Source: Prevotella bivia DSM 20514
GTDB taxonomy: Bacteria; Bacteroidota; Bacteroidia; Bacteroidales; Bacteroidaceae
Assembly: GCF_000262545.1 (NCBI RefSeq)
Contig: NZ_JH660660.1
Coordinates: forward strand, 1,388,975-1,452,974
DNA: 64,000 nucleotides
Reading direction: 5' to 3'
A program made the position numbers and the translations under genes. A model generated the notes under the pieces. The model saw only the letters and a program-made list of their open reading frames with translations, had not been told where the DNA came from and did no database searches. The stretch's first letter is position 1. Every line of letters begins with the position of its first letter. Of this stretch, positions 7,365 through 15,274 are shown piece after piece.

Positions 7365-7541
7365 ATGAATATACCAATATCAGTACAGGTTGTAACAGTT
7401 GTATCATCAGAGACAGGTGTTAATTATCAACAGGTTTATGTTAATAACGAGGATGCTGCACAAGCAGATTTTGATAGACAAAAAGTCATACATAAGAATC
7501 TCTTATTGGAAGGATGGTCTGTATCGCTTAGACGCTATTAA
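7365..7541 (+). CDS. Hypothetical small protein (58 aa)
   Basis: A 58-residue frame starting MNIPISVQVVTVVSSETGV and ending EGWSVSLRRY. It is short, but it is bracketed by two CUAACCA hairpins placed at the standard distance before start codons, and its composition is coding-like. It has no recognisable family. A serine/valine-rich N-terminal beta stretch and a basic C-terminus are all that can be said. Confidence 0.45.
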   Translation: MNIPISVQVVTVVSSETGVNYQQVYVNNEDAAQADFDRQKVIHKNLLLEGWSVSLRRY

Positions 7542-7553
7542 AGTAATTCTATA

Positions 7554-7589
7554 CAGGTAACGGAGGGGCTAACCACCCCTTCACAAAAA
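7554..7589 (+). promoter_or_regulatory. CUAACCA-loop hairpin, copy 3 of 4
   Basis: CAGGTAAC, the stem GGAGGGG/CCCCTTC with loop CTAACCA, then CACAAAAAAG. The stem ends 16 nt before the ATG at 7599. Confidence 0.65.
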
Positions 7590-7598
7590 AGAAAAAAA

Positions 7599-7913
7599 AT
7601 GAAACAGATAGATATTTTACAACAGCCTACCAGCGGATTACAGAAGGTAGTACGCTCACTCAATGAGAATATGCGAAACCGTCTCGACCAGGAATACCAT
7701 TGGTTCGCCGATTACCCTTATGTCGAGGCAGCCATTGGTGGTATGGAAGGTCAAGTTGAAGCAAAAGTTATGGCAGTAAAGTATCCTATAACCGAGTATA
7801 GCGGTATTTTGATCATGCTCGACGAGGACAGAGAATATTATGAAGTGGGCTGGGCTAATCTCCTACAAGAGGATGTTACCAATATTCTTGATGCCCTACC
7901 CAATGAAAGTTAA
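7599..7913 (+). CDS. Hypothetical protein (104 aa)
   Basis: A small acidic protein with a helical N-terminal half (LQKVVRSLNENMRNRLDQE) and a beta-rich second half (EAKVMAVKYPITEYSGILIMLDEDREYYEVGW). It starts after the third CUAACCA hairpin, with an A-rich rather than Shine-Dalgarno leader, as is usual in Bacteroidota. It has no recognised family. It belongs to the same run of small orphan genes and may share their transcript. Confidence 0.5.
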   Translation: MKQIDILQQPTSGLQKVVRSLNENMRNRLDQEYHWFADYPYVEAAIGGMEGQVEAKVMAVKYPITEYSGILIMLDEDREYYEVGWANLLQEDVTNILDALPNES

Positions 7914-8004
7914 AATATATCAAGCAAACCTTTCTGTTTGGTAAAAATAGAATACTTTTCGTATTCTTGCAACATAATTAGAAATAAAATACCTTATAAA
8001 CAAT

Positions 8005-8205
8005 ATGAATACTTACGATATCTATTTCAACGACAGTGAGAATAGCAACAACAAGGGATTCAATATGACTCTTGAAGAGGCAAAGGAGTACATCAGAATA
8101 TATAATGGGACGAACGAAAGTTATTTTGCCGATTACAAGGGTGGCACCGTATCAATCGTCTGCAATGAGGATGGCGAAGAAGTATATAACACAACCATAA
8201 GATAA
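8005..8205 (+). CDS. Hypothetical small protein (66 aa)
   Basis: A 66-residue acidic protein (MNTYDIYFNDSENSNNKGF...) with an amphipathic helix (MTLEEAKEYIRIYN) and a beta hairpin at its end. The pattern recalls short DNA-mimic or accessory proteins of ICEs but is not diagnostic. A GAATAC/GTATTC hairpin precedes it (7951-7967). Confidence 0.45.
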   Translation: MNTYDIYFNDSENSNNKGFNMTLEEAKEYIRIYNGTNESYFADYKGGTVSIVCNEDGEEVYNTTIR

Positions 8206-8279
8206 CTCCTACTTCACTAATGTTCTGACTAATGAAGAATAATAGCCCTAAAACAATAACCAGTCACAGTAATTTAATC

Positions 8280-8507
8280 TTACTTCGACAGGTTATTGAG
8301 CGACCGCCCCAATCGGTCGAATTTATAGACCACGAGCGTATCACCTTCCCTAAGAAAGGAAAGGCACTTTTCAAGCTCTGGGCGTTGCCTGATGCCCGAT
8401 ACCTTCTCTTGGAAGATAGTCTGGCATCCCTTATCCCTCAATGCCGTGAGCTGCATATCAAGATGCTGCTCTCTGCTTGATACCCTTGCATAGCCAATAT
8501 TCGCCAT
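8280..8507 (-). pseudogene. Truncated serine recombinase (resolvase N-terminus)
   Basis: The 75 residues start MANIGYARVSSREQHLDMQL, the resolvase/invertase signature with the catalytic Ser at position 10, and continue to the conserved KFDRLGRSLNNLS. There the frame ends. Full-length resolvases have about 100-120 more residues, including the E-helix and HTH DNA-binding domain, so this is a fragment of the catalytic domain. It marks a recombination scar between the small-gene block and the next non-coding region. Confidence 0.75.
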
Positions 8508-8877
8508 AGCGTGTTTTCGATTATTATTTGTTTGCCAAGATAATGTAAATCGAACTCAAAAACAACTCTAAAGCGGTATTTTTCTTTTTAATTTTGAAGT
8601 TCGATTAACTTTTATCTTTTTCGAACTCCTTTTAGCCCTGTAAAAAAAATAGGTAGCCCTTATGTTTTGGGGAATCCCCCCCATCCCTATTATCTCTACT
8701 TTACCCTAAAGTCTTTTACTTTATTCGTCAGAGCCAATGGCACAGACTTCATGATAGCCCTGCAAAACACACCATCGTAAGTTTTGTTCTTTTTCTCTTA
8801 TCCCTACATTACTCCTACGGAGCTGTTTATTCAGTAGGCGTTGCCTACTTCTTATCGGGTAGCTGGTCAGTATTGAT
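8508..8877. other. Gene-free stretch
   Basis: AT-rich non-coding DNA with a GGGGAATCCCCCC run near 8675. By position it could hold an analogue of the second RNA motif seen before leader copies 2 and 3, but I cannot align the conserved blocks here. Confidence 0.3.
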
Positions 8878-9115
8878 TTTTATTGTGCGAAGGTAGTGTA
8901 GCCTTCATTTCTGCGAAAGTACCGCTAAAGCTATTTTTAGGGAATTTGGGATAGACCCTCCACAATTTTTCTACTTATCAAAATTGGGTTTCCATTCCAA
9001 ATTCCCTAAAAATTCCTTGCGCATCCATTCCGCCCCCACTCTTACCATGCACATAAAAATTCAATCCCGACCAGCTACCACTGACAAGCAGTGGGAAACT
9101 AAAGGGAAAAGTATC
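8878..9115 (+). ncRNA. Structured leader RNA, copy 4 of 4
   Basis: This is the most divergent copy and therefore the best evidence. The main stem is TTTTTAGGGAATTTGG with CCAAATTCCCTAAAAA, unrelated in sequence to the other copies. The inner CCCTCCACAA...TTGGGTTTCCA block and the tail (TGCACATAAAAATTCAATCCCGA, hairpin CCACTGACAAGCAGTGG, CTAAAGGGAAAA) are conserved. It ends about 20 nt before the ATG at 9136. Confidence 0.65.
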
Positions 9116-9135
9116 ACTTCAATAAAACTTAAAAC

Positions 9136-9471
9136 ATGGTAACAATTCAAATTCCTGCCAGTTTCAATACCGCAATGTCGATGACTGGCTACGAACCGAA
9201 GACCACCTTTTGGATGGATTTTTCGATTGCGGACAGGTTGGGTATCGAGGCTATCGTTGACACCTTCAATCGTGCTTTCAAAGAGTGGCAAACCAATCAT
9301 ATCTACCTCCCCGAGCTTGTGATGGTGCTCAACCACAAGATTTGGCAGTGGTATGATAAGAACGACACCATCGCAAGGGTGTACGACAAGCTTTGGCGCA
9401 AAGCTGATGAGTGGGCGCAGGAGAATCTGCACGGTAAGGAGTTGCAATACTTCTACGAGGTAACAGACTAA
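9136..9471 (+). CDS. Conserved mobile-element protein (111 aa)
   Basis: This 111-residue protein (MVTIQIPASFNTAMSMTGYE ...) has a short beta start and then long helices (IEAIVDTFNRAFKEW, LVMVLNHKIWQWYDKND, YDKLWRKADEWAQENL). I recall proteins like it as orphan genes on Bacteroidota conjugative elements, without known function. It follows leader copy 4 directly and precedes the fourth CUAACCA hairpin, so it heads a small transcript with the two following genes. Confidence 0.55.
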   Translation: MVTIQIPASFNTAMSMTGYEPKTTFWMDFSIADRLGIEAIVDTFNRAFKEWQTNHIYLPELVMVLNHKIWQWYDKNDTIARVYDKLWRKADEWAQENLHGKELQYFYEVTD

Positions 9472-9508
9472 CAAGGAAACGGAGGGATTAGCCACCCCTC
9501 CACAAAAT
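9471..9508 (+). promoter_or_regulatory. CUAACCA-like hairpin, copy 4 of 4
   Basis: AAGGAAAC, the stem GGAGGG/CCCTCC, loop ATTAGCCAC (a variant of CTAACCA) and CACAAAATAA. The stem ends 15 nt before the ATG at 9517. Confidence 0.6.
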
Positions 9509-9516
9509 AACTTCCA

Positions 9517-9699
9517 ATGAAAGATTTTATGTTATTAACTTGTTTCGTTGTAAACAGTATAAACTTAATTGTTGCGAATCAGTTATCCGACTTGATGAAA
9601 TGCGCTTTCTTTCTGCTGTTTATTGTTTCTGCATTTTTGTGGCTGTTCTACTCAAAGTGTGGTCAATCATCATTAAACTATTTGAACAACTATGAATAA
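9517..9699 (+). CDS. Small membrane protein (60 aa)
   Basis: A 60-residue protein with two hydrophobic stretches (FMLLTCFVVNSINLIVA and CAFFLLFIVSAFLWLFY), likely two membrane helices with a short polar tail. Its stop overlaps the start of the zinc-ribbon gene by 8 bases, indicating coupling. No family is recognised. Confidence 0.45.
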   Translation: MKDFMLLTCFVVNSINLIVANQLSDLMKCAFFLLFIVSAFLWLFYSKCGQSSLNYLNNYE

Positions 9700-10198
9700 A
9701 GAATATTTATCAACTCATTGTCCTTATTGTGGTAGTCGCATCTATCGTAATAGTCATGGCTATCAATGTGAACATTGTAATTTTCATGTTAAAAATTATA
9801 TTTGTAATCGACATTTTAATAAAGAAGAAATAGAAAAAGTACTAATGGGAGAAGAAATAATAATAGACGGTTTTTCTACTAATACTGGAAAGATATTCTC
9901 TTCCATTCCGGTTATACAAAACTATACGATTGTTCTTGACAATACAATAGCCCTACTTAAACAAGGACGTATTGTTGTGGGTACTAAATCTTTTGTTTGT
10001 GAGCCTTTCCAACGAGAAAAATCTATTAAGTTCAGAGTTCAGCGTATGTATAATGGTCATCAGATAACCGTAGGTGAAATCAAGACCTTGTTAAAACAAG
10101 GAAAGGTTGTTATTGATACCTTAGACGAAAGTGGCAACAGACAAAAAAACGAATTGATATTGCTTTCAAAGCAGTGTATGAAAGTTTCGTTTGCATAA
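9692..10198 (+). CDS. Zinc-ribbon protein with topoisomerase C-terminal-type repeats
   Basis: The protein (168 aa) begins with a CPYCG...CEHC zinc ribbon (residues about 10-30). Degenerate repeats follow of the kind found at topoisomerase C-termini: a helix ending LxxGE/LLxQG, a GF.TNTGKxF segment, and two further LLKQGR/KVV units. It is related in design to the 275-residue protein at 20574-21401, which has three such zinc ribbons. These proteins are thought to bind nucleic acid on mobile elements; no enzyme domain is present. It overlaps the upstream membrane-protein gene. Confidence 0.6.
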   Translation: MNKEYLSTHCPYCGSRIYRNSHGYQCEHCNFHVKNYICNRHFNKEEIEKVLMGEEIIIDGFSTNTGKIFSSIPVIQNYTIVLDNTIALLKQGRIVVGTKSFVCEPFQREKSIKFRVQRMYNGHQITVGEIKTLLKQGKVVIDTLDESGNRQKNELILLSKQCMKVSFA

Positions 10199-10228
10199 AA
10201 ATTGAACATAATAGTAATTTCCTGATAA

Positions 10229-10265
10229 AAACAATATTTTTAAAATTTTTATATGTATCTTTACA
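10229..10265 (+). promoter_or_regulatory. Bacteroidota-type promoter of the lipoprotein gene
   Basis: A TATCTTTA element near 10255-10262, matching TAnnTTTG in all but the last base, lies upstream of the ATG at 10320 behind a T-rich stretch. Confidence 0.4.
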
Positions 10266-10319
10266 CACAAAATTGATAAAACATTAAACAAAATTGTTTC
10301 ACACAAAAAAATCTGCCAT

Positions 10320-10955
10320 ATGAAAAGACTAAATTTATTTCACTTATTTATTCTTTATGTAGCTGTGTTCTGCTTTACAGCTTGCGAGAAAGAATACTTG
10401 AATGATACGAAAGAAACAACAAAGCCAGTGACTGCCAAACTGATTGTAACTTACACAGGAGATACAACCAAGTTTAGTTCTAAAAGTTATGTTTATGCCA
10501 TTGATGCACATAAACTATCTCGTTATAGTATGTTTGTTGACAACAAAAAAGACTTTCATACTGGATTAAATTGGGCAATGCAAGGTAATGAACTGCCTAC
10601 ATTGAATAAAATCTATTTGCCTTCTACTGTATTGGATCAAAAACAAAAATTGATTAGTAGAACATACTATACATCTGCAGATATTGCCTGCTTTGGGTAC
10701 TATGAAGATTTTAGTCAAACTGTTACAAAGGCAAACTACAGAAAAGAGGAAAGCGGCGATATAAATGTAAATATTAAAGCTTTTATCAAAGATAAATTGG
10801 TACGTGAAGTAACTTATAAAATCAACTTAAAAGAACCAAAAGCATGGATAATTTTCTACAGCGACAAATCTTTTGCTGATAAAAGACATGAAGGGGACGG
10901 ACTTCACAATGAAAATGACGACAATATCCATTTTAATGTTGTAGTTGATAAATAG
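10320..10955 (+). CDS. Hypothetical lipoprotein (211 aa)
   Basis: An N-terminal signal (MKRLNLFHLFILYVAVFCFTAC) ends in a lipobox with Cys22, followed by EKEY, so the mature protein should be lipidated and probably surface-exposed. The rest is beta-rich, with a C-terminal hydrophobic WIIFYSDKSF strand. It is shorter than the fimbrillins nearby and shows no clear Mfa-like domain, so I leave it as a hypothetical lipoprotein. It converges on the small acidic gene at 11035-11208 with a shared hairpin between them. Confidence 0.6.
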   Translation: MKRLNLFHLFILYVAVFCFTACEKEYLNDTKETTKPVTAKLIVTYTGDTTKFSSKSYVYAIDAHKLSRYSMFVDNKKDFHTGLNWAMQGNELPTLNKIYLPSTVLDQKQKLISRTYYTSADIACFGYYEDFSQTVTKANYRKEESGDINVNIKAFIKDKLVREVTYKINLKEPKAWIIFYSDKSFADKRHEGDGLHNENDDNIHFNVVVDK

Positions 10956-10976
10956 TTAATATTTTGTAGAAAAAAT

Positions 10977-11010
10977 ATAGGGACATAGATTATTGATACT
11001 ATGCCCCTAT
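10977..11010. terminator. Bidirectional terminator between convergent genes
   Basis: ATAGGGACATAG pairs with CTATGCCCCTAT around a 10-nt loop, with A/T-rich flanks on both sides, between the stops at 10955 and 11035. Confidence 0.6.
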
Positions 11011-11034
11011 ATTTATAGTATGGTTACCTAACTC

Positions 11035-11208
11035 CTATTCATCCATAGGAAAGTCAAAGTTATTAACACTATTTGGTCCGATTTCTTCATCTTCCCAGTC
11101 ATCAACATCTATGTTAATTTTTGGATCCTTACTTGGAGAAGTAACTGCCAATATAGGTTCACCCACTTCAAAAATAGTAATTTTAGGTGATATATATTTC
11201 TTTTTCAT
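11035..11208 (-). CDS. Small acidic protein partnered with fimbrillin (57 aa)
   Basis: The 57-residue protein starts KKKYISPKITIFEVGEP and goes on ILAVTS, then a strongly acidic tail (VDDWEDEEI). It matches the 75-residue product at 55934-56161, which reads KKKYIAPKITIFEMGEPVLAATS before its own acidic tail. Both lie just downstream of a fimbrillin gene on the same strand. Such KKxYxxP...LA short proteins are common in Bacteroidota but of unknown function; a secreted peptide or assembly partner is possible. There is no signal peptide. Confidence 0.6.
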   Translation of the reverse strand: MKKKYISPKITIFEVGEPILAVTSPSKDPKINIDVDDWEDEEIGPNSVNNFDFPMDE

Positions 11209-11250
11209 CTTATGTATATTTTCTTTTCCTATTATTTTACTTGTTAGACA

Positions 11251-12903
11251 TCAGAATTCAAAAACAGGGCGTACCTGATTTGTAGGTTCTAATCCTGTTG
11301 GGGGTAGTTTTAGCCATTGGCAGTATTTCTTCTCTCCGCTATAATAAAGCCATGCCATCGAGGAATTTGAATTTTCAGATGGATTCAGCCAGTACCGTCC
11401 ACCCCAATAACCGTTATTCCCGAGCATTATAAAAGGATCATAAACGTAGTGAGCTGAAAATGGGTCCAGCGCATCGTTGGTAGCTTCCAACAATTCATTA
11501 AGACCACCGTAATCCCATGGCTGGTTTCTGTAATGTGGCCGCCCATCATATTGAGTACCGCCACAAGCATGAAATATCAAATCAAATTCTCTGAACCCTG
11601 GTACATACCATTGAGTCCATGAAGGTGCTTTACTAAACCATTTACTTATATTTTCCAAATCCGAGTAGGTAAAAAATGTATCACCGCTCTTTTTTTGCAA
11701 CAAGCTCAATGAAATGGCTAATCCATGCTTACTGTAAGGTGCTGGACCATTAATATTCTCGTCTATATATGCAATCATAGCAATGGGATCTTCGCCAGCT
11801 GCAACAGCATCCCCACAATAGCGGTAAATATTACCTTCATCAGATATGACCCAACCCAGTTTAGGCTCTTGGATTGTTGTATTTTGGTCTGGGTAACCAA
11901 TAAAGTCATCCGTTAGAGTAATCACATAATTGTATCGTTTGCCTGGTTTCAAATTGACCTTAAACGGAAAACAGGTTCTTCCATAAGAGTTCTCACTTCC
12001 AACCAAATATTTTCCATTTTTTTGAATTTTACACTCCATCCATACATATGCATAAACATTCTCTGGGTTATTATTTTCGATAGCATCGTCTATATCTTTT
12101 GGCAAAATATTACTGGAAGGATTCCAGCCTTTTTGAGTAAGTGGTGGAATAAAGAGTTCTTTATTATAATTCAATAGTACGGGCTCCTGGTCTGGGACAT
12201 AATCGGTAACATCAATAGAATAATCACCCTTTCCAAGATTATCTTGAGCTTCACTGACTGTGATATTGCCTGCAGGATCTATATGCATATCTGCAATATC
12301 ATATACACCTTTCAATCCTATTTTCTTAATATCACAATTTAGATTGAGTGAACGCTCAGCTACATAAAACCTAATTTGCGACATCAAGTGATGAAACTGT
12401 AAATCAACAGTTCCGCCGTTCTTGTTTTTATCTTGATTAGTTGTATAGGCACACACATAATCAATGCTGCCCCCACGGAAACATCCTATATCCAACTTAC
12501 CTTCAATAAATTGGGATGGAGTTCGACTGTCATTAACCGCTACGAAATTAAGAGGGTAAGCAGGCCATGGATAAGTTTTTTCATCTTTTCGATACGAAAA
12601 ATTTCCCTTACCGTCATTGACAATTTCAACATCTTTCATGTAAAAGTCGTTGTCAGGAATCATACCTTGATAGGTTTTAGCAGGAAATGCCGAAACATAG
12701 AAAGATTTCAAGTGTTGGCGAATTTTTTTTGAGTCCAACGAGGTGCGAGTTTCTGTTTTCGCCTCGGAAACAGTGAACTTAATGGCATCGCTCGGCATCT
12801 GGCTTCTATCCTCCAGCTCTTCTTCCGTACAAGACATGAAGCCCAATGATAACATGGCTATAAACACAAAAACCATTGAATGTAATAAATTAAAATGTTT
12901 CAT
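11251..12903 (-). CDS. Fimbrillin-family (Mfa-like) lipoprotein
   Basis: The 550-residue protein has a lipoprotein signal ending GFMSC (Cys about 25). A Mfa/FimB-like beta domain follows (roughly residues 40-330, with the LQFHHLMSQIRFYV strand typical of fimbrillin-like proteins). The C-terminal part is rich in Trp, Gly and Tyr (PSWTQWYVPGFREFDLIF ... WLNPSENSNSS) and resembles DUF1566/FISUMP-type domains. It is probably displayed as a fimbrial tip or surface adhesin. A paralogue of similar length is at 56180-57847. Its start overlaps the stop of the Rep_3 gene by 4 bases, so it is coupled to a replication gene, which is unexpected for an adhesin. Confidence 0.75.
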   Translation of the reverse strand: MKHFNLLHSMVFVFIAMLSLGFMSCTEEELEDRSQMPSDAIKFTVSEAKTETRTSLDSKKIRQHLKSFYVSAFPAKTYQGMIPDNDFYMKDVEIVNDGKGNFSYRKDEKTYPWPAYPLNFVAVNDSRTPSQFIEGKLDIGCFRGGSIDYVCAYTTNQDKNKNGGTVDLQFHHLMSQIRFYVAERSLNLNCDIKKIGLKGVYDIADMHIDPAGNITVSEAQDNLGKGDYSIDVTDYVPDQEPVLLNYNKELFIPPLTQKGWNPSSNILPKDIDDAIENNNPENVYAYVWMECKIQKNGKYLVGSENSYGRTCFPFKVNLKPGKRYNYVITLTDDFIGYPDQNTTIQEPKLGWVISDEGNIYRYCGDAVAAGEDPIAMIAYIDENINGPAPYSKHGLAISLSLLQKKSGDTFFTYSDLENISKWFSKAPSWTQWYVPGFREFDLIFHACGGTQYDGRPHYRNQPWDYGGLNELLEATNDALDPFSAHYVYDPFIMLGNNGYWGGRYWLNPSENSNSSMAWLYYSGEKKYCQWLKLPPTGLEPTNQVRPVFEF

Positions 12904-14174
12904 TTTGCATAATTATTTGGTTCAAAATTTATAGGATCTATATGCCAGCCATATACTTTTAAATTTTTAGGAAACACAAAATCGATTAAGCACTTCTGCT
13001 TATATTTCTTAGTCCCTTGTTGGAACTTGGCTTGTTTCTGTTTTTCGTAGATTACCTGAATCACCTGTGAATAGGTATCGTTGTTTTGCCGTTGTTCCTC
13101 GTCAATCTTGGCCATATAGTAGTCTGCTGCATCATTATCCAAATAGCTTTTCAGCAGTTGGTGTACCGTGTCTCTTTGGAAGTCTCCATCGAGGCTAAGC
13201 CAGTCAGTTTGCTTATAAGTTCTTTCCTTTGGAGCCTTTTTGTCATCTTTCTTTTCGAATGGAAATAGCGGAGTATCGCCTTCCTGCCATGGTCGATCCT
13301 TATCAGCATCTTTAGACTTTGGAAACTCTCTTGAATAAACGTAAAAGCGCAGGTTCCTGGGTGAGCCGTTTCTGCCACGCCCATAACGGTCTGCCACTTC
13401 AAAATCGAACCACACATCACATTGATTGTTTTGATAAAGCTCATACAATTCTCGTTGTGCTGGCAGGATAACTTTCTCTACCATCGTTTTGAAACGCTGA
13501 TATTTCTCTTTTTCCAGCAGCTCTCCAGTCTTAGGATCATGGAGTTCTGATAGTCCGAAGGTAAAGCGGAAGGTTTCGACCGACATTTTCAGGACTCTCT
13601 TTTTGTAAGTCTCGTTGAGCATTGTAGGATCGATATAGCGGAAATCGCCCGAATAGAGGCAACATATCTCATAGAATTTTTGCGAGTATTTCGATTCCAG
13701 CAAGATTGCCGTATGTAAATTGAGGACTGTAAACGACTTGGTAAGATTGATGACGTAGTCATACAGTTCTGGAGAGACACGCACCGTATAGTCGTTCGTT
13801 GAGGTGTTCCATCTGAAAGCGTCTATCCAGTGAAAGTAATCCACCACCAGCTGTTTGTCTTCATTCTCATGAAACTGGACGATGGCTTTTTGTGCAAGCG
13901 ACCGCACTGTCTTGTAAGTACGCATAACATGAGTATTTCCACCGACCGAAGCTAAATCTCGATCTGTCATGTTGAATATAAGATTCTGCCAGTTATCACG
14001 CATTGTTAATCCCATTTCTTCATATCGCATCTTGATAGCCTCTGACAGCTTGTAGAGAAAACGGCGTTCCATCATCGTATAGCGAAGAGGAGAACGGAGA
14101 ATAAGGTTGTTGAAACTGAATGAGCATTTGCCCACGTCGCCATTTTTTATGAGGGTGATTCGTCTTGTTGTCAT
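12900..14174 (-). CDS. Replication initiator, Rep_3 (RepB) family
   Basis: This 424-residue protein is a Rep_3-type plasmid initiator. It has an N-terminal winged-helix region (NLILRSPLRYTMMERRFLYKLSEAI ... LASVGGNTHVMRTYKTVRSLAQKAI). A second winged-helix follows (YSQKFYEICCLYSGDFRY ... FRFTFGLSEL), with a C-terminal charged extension. The iterons at 14408-14473 and 14628-14672 lie just upstream, as expected for an initiator that binds its own origin. The promoter box TATATTTG (14307-14314 on this strand) has a TTTG 19 nt upstream. Downstream of it lies an 18-bp sequence shared with the mob promoter. Confidence 0.85.
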   Translation of the reverse strand: MTTRRITLIKNGDVGKCSFSFNNLILRSPLRYTMMERRFLYKLSEAIKMRYEEMGLTMRDNWQNLIFNMTDRDLASVGGNTHVMRTYKTVRSLAQKAIVQFHENEDKQLVVDYFHWIDAFRWNTSTNDYTVRVSPELYDYVINLTKSFTVLNLHTAILLESKYSQKFYEICCLYSGDFRYIDPTMLNETYKKRVLKMSVETFRFTFGLSELHDPKTGELLEKEKYQRFKTMVEKVILPAQRELYELYQNNQCDVWFDFEVADRYGRGRNGSPRNLRFYVYSREFPKSKDADKDRPWQEGDTPLFPFEKKDDKKAPKERTYKQTDWLSLDGDFQRDTVHQLLKSYLDNDAADYYMAKIDEEQRQNNDTYSQVIQVIYEKQKQAKFQQGTKKYKQKCLIDFVFPKNLKVYGWHIDPINFEPNNYAK

Positions 14175-14281
14175 TACTAAACCCTTTAATTAAACTTCCA
14201 GAATTGATAATCTCTGATGTCGTAGCGAAAATTTGATTAAAGGGTACCGGGAAGACAACTGTCAGCTGTTTCGGTAAATGT

Positions 14282-14314
14282 ATTAAAGTGCATCGAAACG
14301 ACAATGCAAATATA
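14282..14314 (-). promoter_or_regulatory. rep promoter with operator-like 18-mer
   Basis: On the minus strand TATATTTG (14314-14307) is followed after 7 nt by GTTTCGATGCACTTTAAT (14299-14282). The identical box, spacing and 18-mer occur in front of the relaxase gene (15986-16018). This is most simply a shared operator or leader. Confidence 0.65.
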
Positions 14315-14407
14315 GGAAGATTATAAGATAAAACAAAGAAAAGATGACAAAACTTTGAAAAGTCGGATTGGCACATCAAACAATCAAGGGAGAAGAAGGA
14401 GGCTTTT

Positions 14408-14473
14408 CCCAAAAGGTTACTTAATCGTTCCCAAAAGGTTACTTAATCGTTCCCAAAAGGTTACTTAATAACA
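14408..14473. repeat. Rep iterons, main cluster
   Basis: Three head-to-tail units of 22 bp (CCCAAAAGGTTACTTAATCGTT; the third diverges at its end) form the putative origin of replication of the Rep_3 replicon. AT-rich DNA follows. Confidence 0.8.
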
Positions 14474-14627
14474 AGTAATCTCTATGATTTTCAGTGAGTT
14501 ACGAGGCTCTTAAATAAAGCTTATAAATAAATATAATAAATAAAGCTTTATACGCGCGCGAGAGAAACTTTGAACTAAAGGGAAAAAAATAAGGTCGATG
14601 ACGTACAAAAAACAAGTCTCCAATTTT

Positions 14628-14672
14628 ACCGAGAGGTTACTTAATCGTTCTCAAAAGGTTACAAAGGAGTAT
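14628..14672. repeat. Rep iterons, second cluster
   Basis: Two further, more divergent units (AGAGGTTACTTAATCGTT and CTCAAAAGGTTACAAAGG) about 155 bp from the main cluster. Confidence 0.65.
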
Positions 14673-14892
14673 ATCATATCGGGCAACCATACATCAATAT
14701 TTGGTTGAAAAAATCTCCAAAAATCAAGGTTAATTTATTTTTATCCCGATAAAATAACAATAACATTACGATTTTTTTCAACGGTAGCCAATAAAACAAT
14801 AGGCAGCACAGAAATTATACGACCACTTTCCCCTCCTGTCTGCCATACTGAATATTGGTATCACCGATGATTTTTTTGCCCTTGTTGTTTTT

Positions 14893-15274
14893 GTTTGCTG
14901 TTTTGCTTTTATGATTGGCAAACTTTATAATTGTTTGTAAAGCATATATTTTGTTTTTATGGTTGTTTGCTGTTTTGCTTTTATGATTGGCAAACTTTAT
15001 AATTGTTTGTAAAGCATATATTTTGTTTTTATGGTTGTTTGCTGTTTTGCTTTTATGATTGGCAAACTTTATAATTGTTTGTAAAACATATATCTTGTTT
15101 TTATGGTTGTTTGCTGTTTTGCTTTTATGATTGGCAAACTTTATAATTGTTTGTAAAGCATATATTTTGTTTTTATGGTTGTTTGCTGTTTTGCTTTTAT
15201 GATTGGCAAACTTTATAATTGTTTGTAAAACATATATCTTGTTTTTATGGTTGTTTGCTGTTTTGCTTTTATGA
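14893..15274. repeat. 72-bp tandem repeat array
   Basis: Five full copies and one partial copy of a 72-bp unit begin GTTTGCTGTTTTGCTTTTAT at 14893, 14965, 15037, 15109, 15181 and 15253. Each unit carries an inverted repeat CAAAC-TTTATAATT-GTTTG. Units occur as two variants (AAAGCATATATTTT and AAAACATATATCTT), arranged 1,1,2,1,2. The place between iterons and mob genes suits a partition or incompatibility site. Confidence 0.8.

Noticed and set aside
14560..14590. GAACTAAAGGGAAAA resembling the 3' tail of the leader RNA
   Set aside because: Only the last few bases match; no stem or other conserved block of the leader is present.
14893..15274. Regular direct repeats that might be taken for a CRISPR array
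   Set aside because: The 72-bp units are contiguous with no unique spacers, and there are no cas genes in the window.
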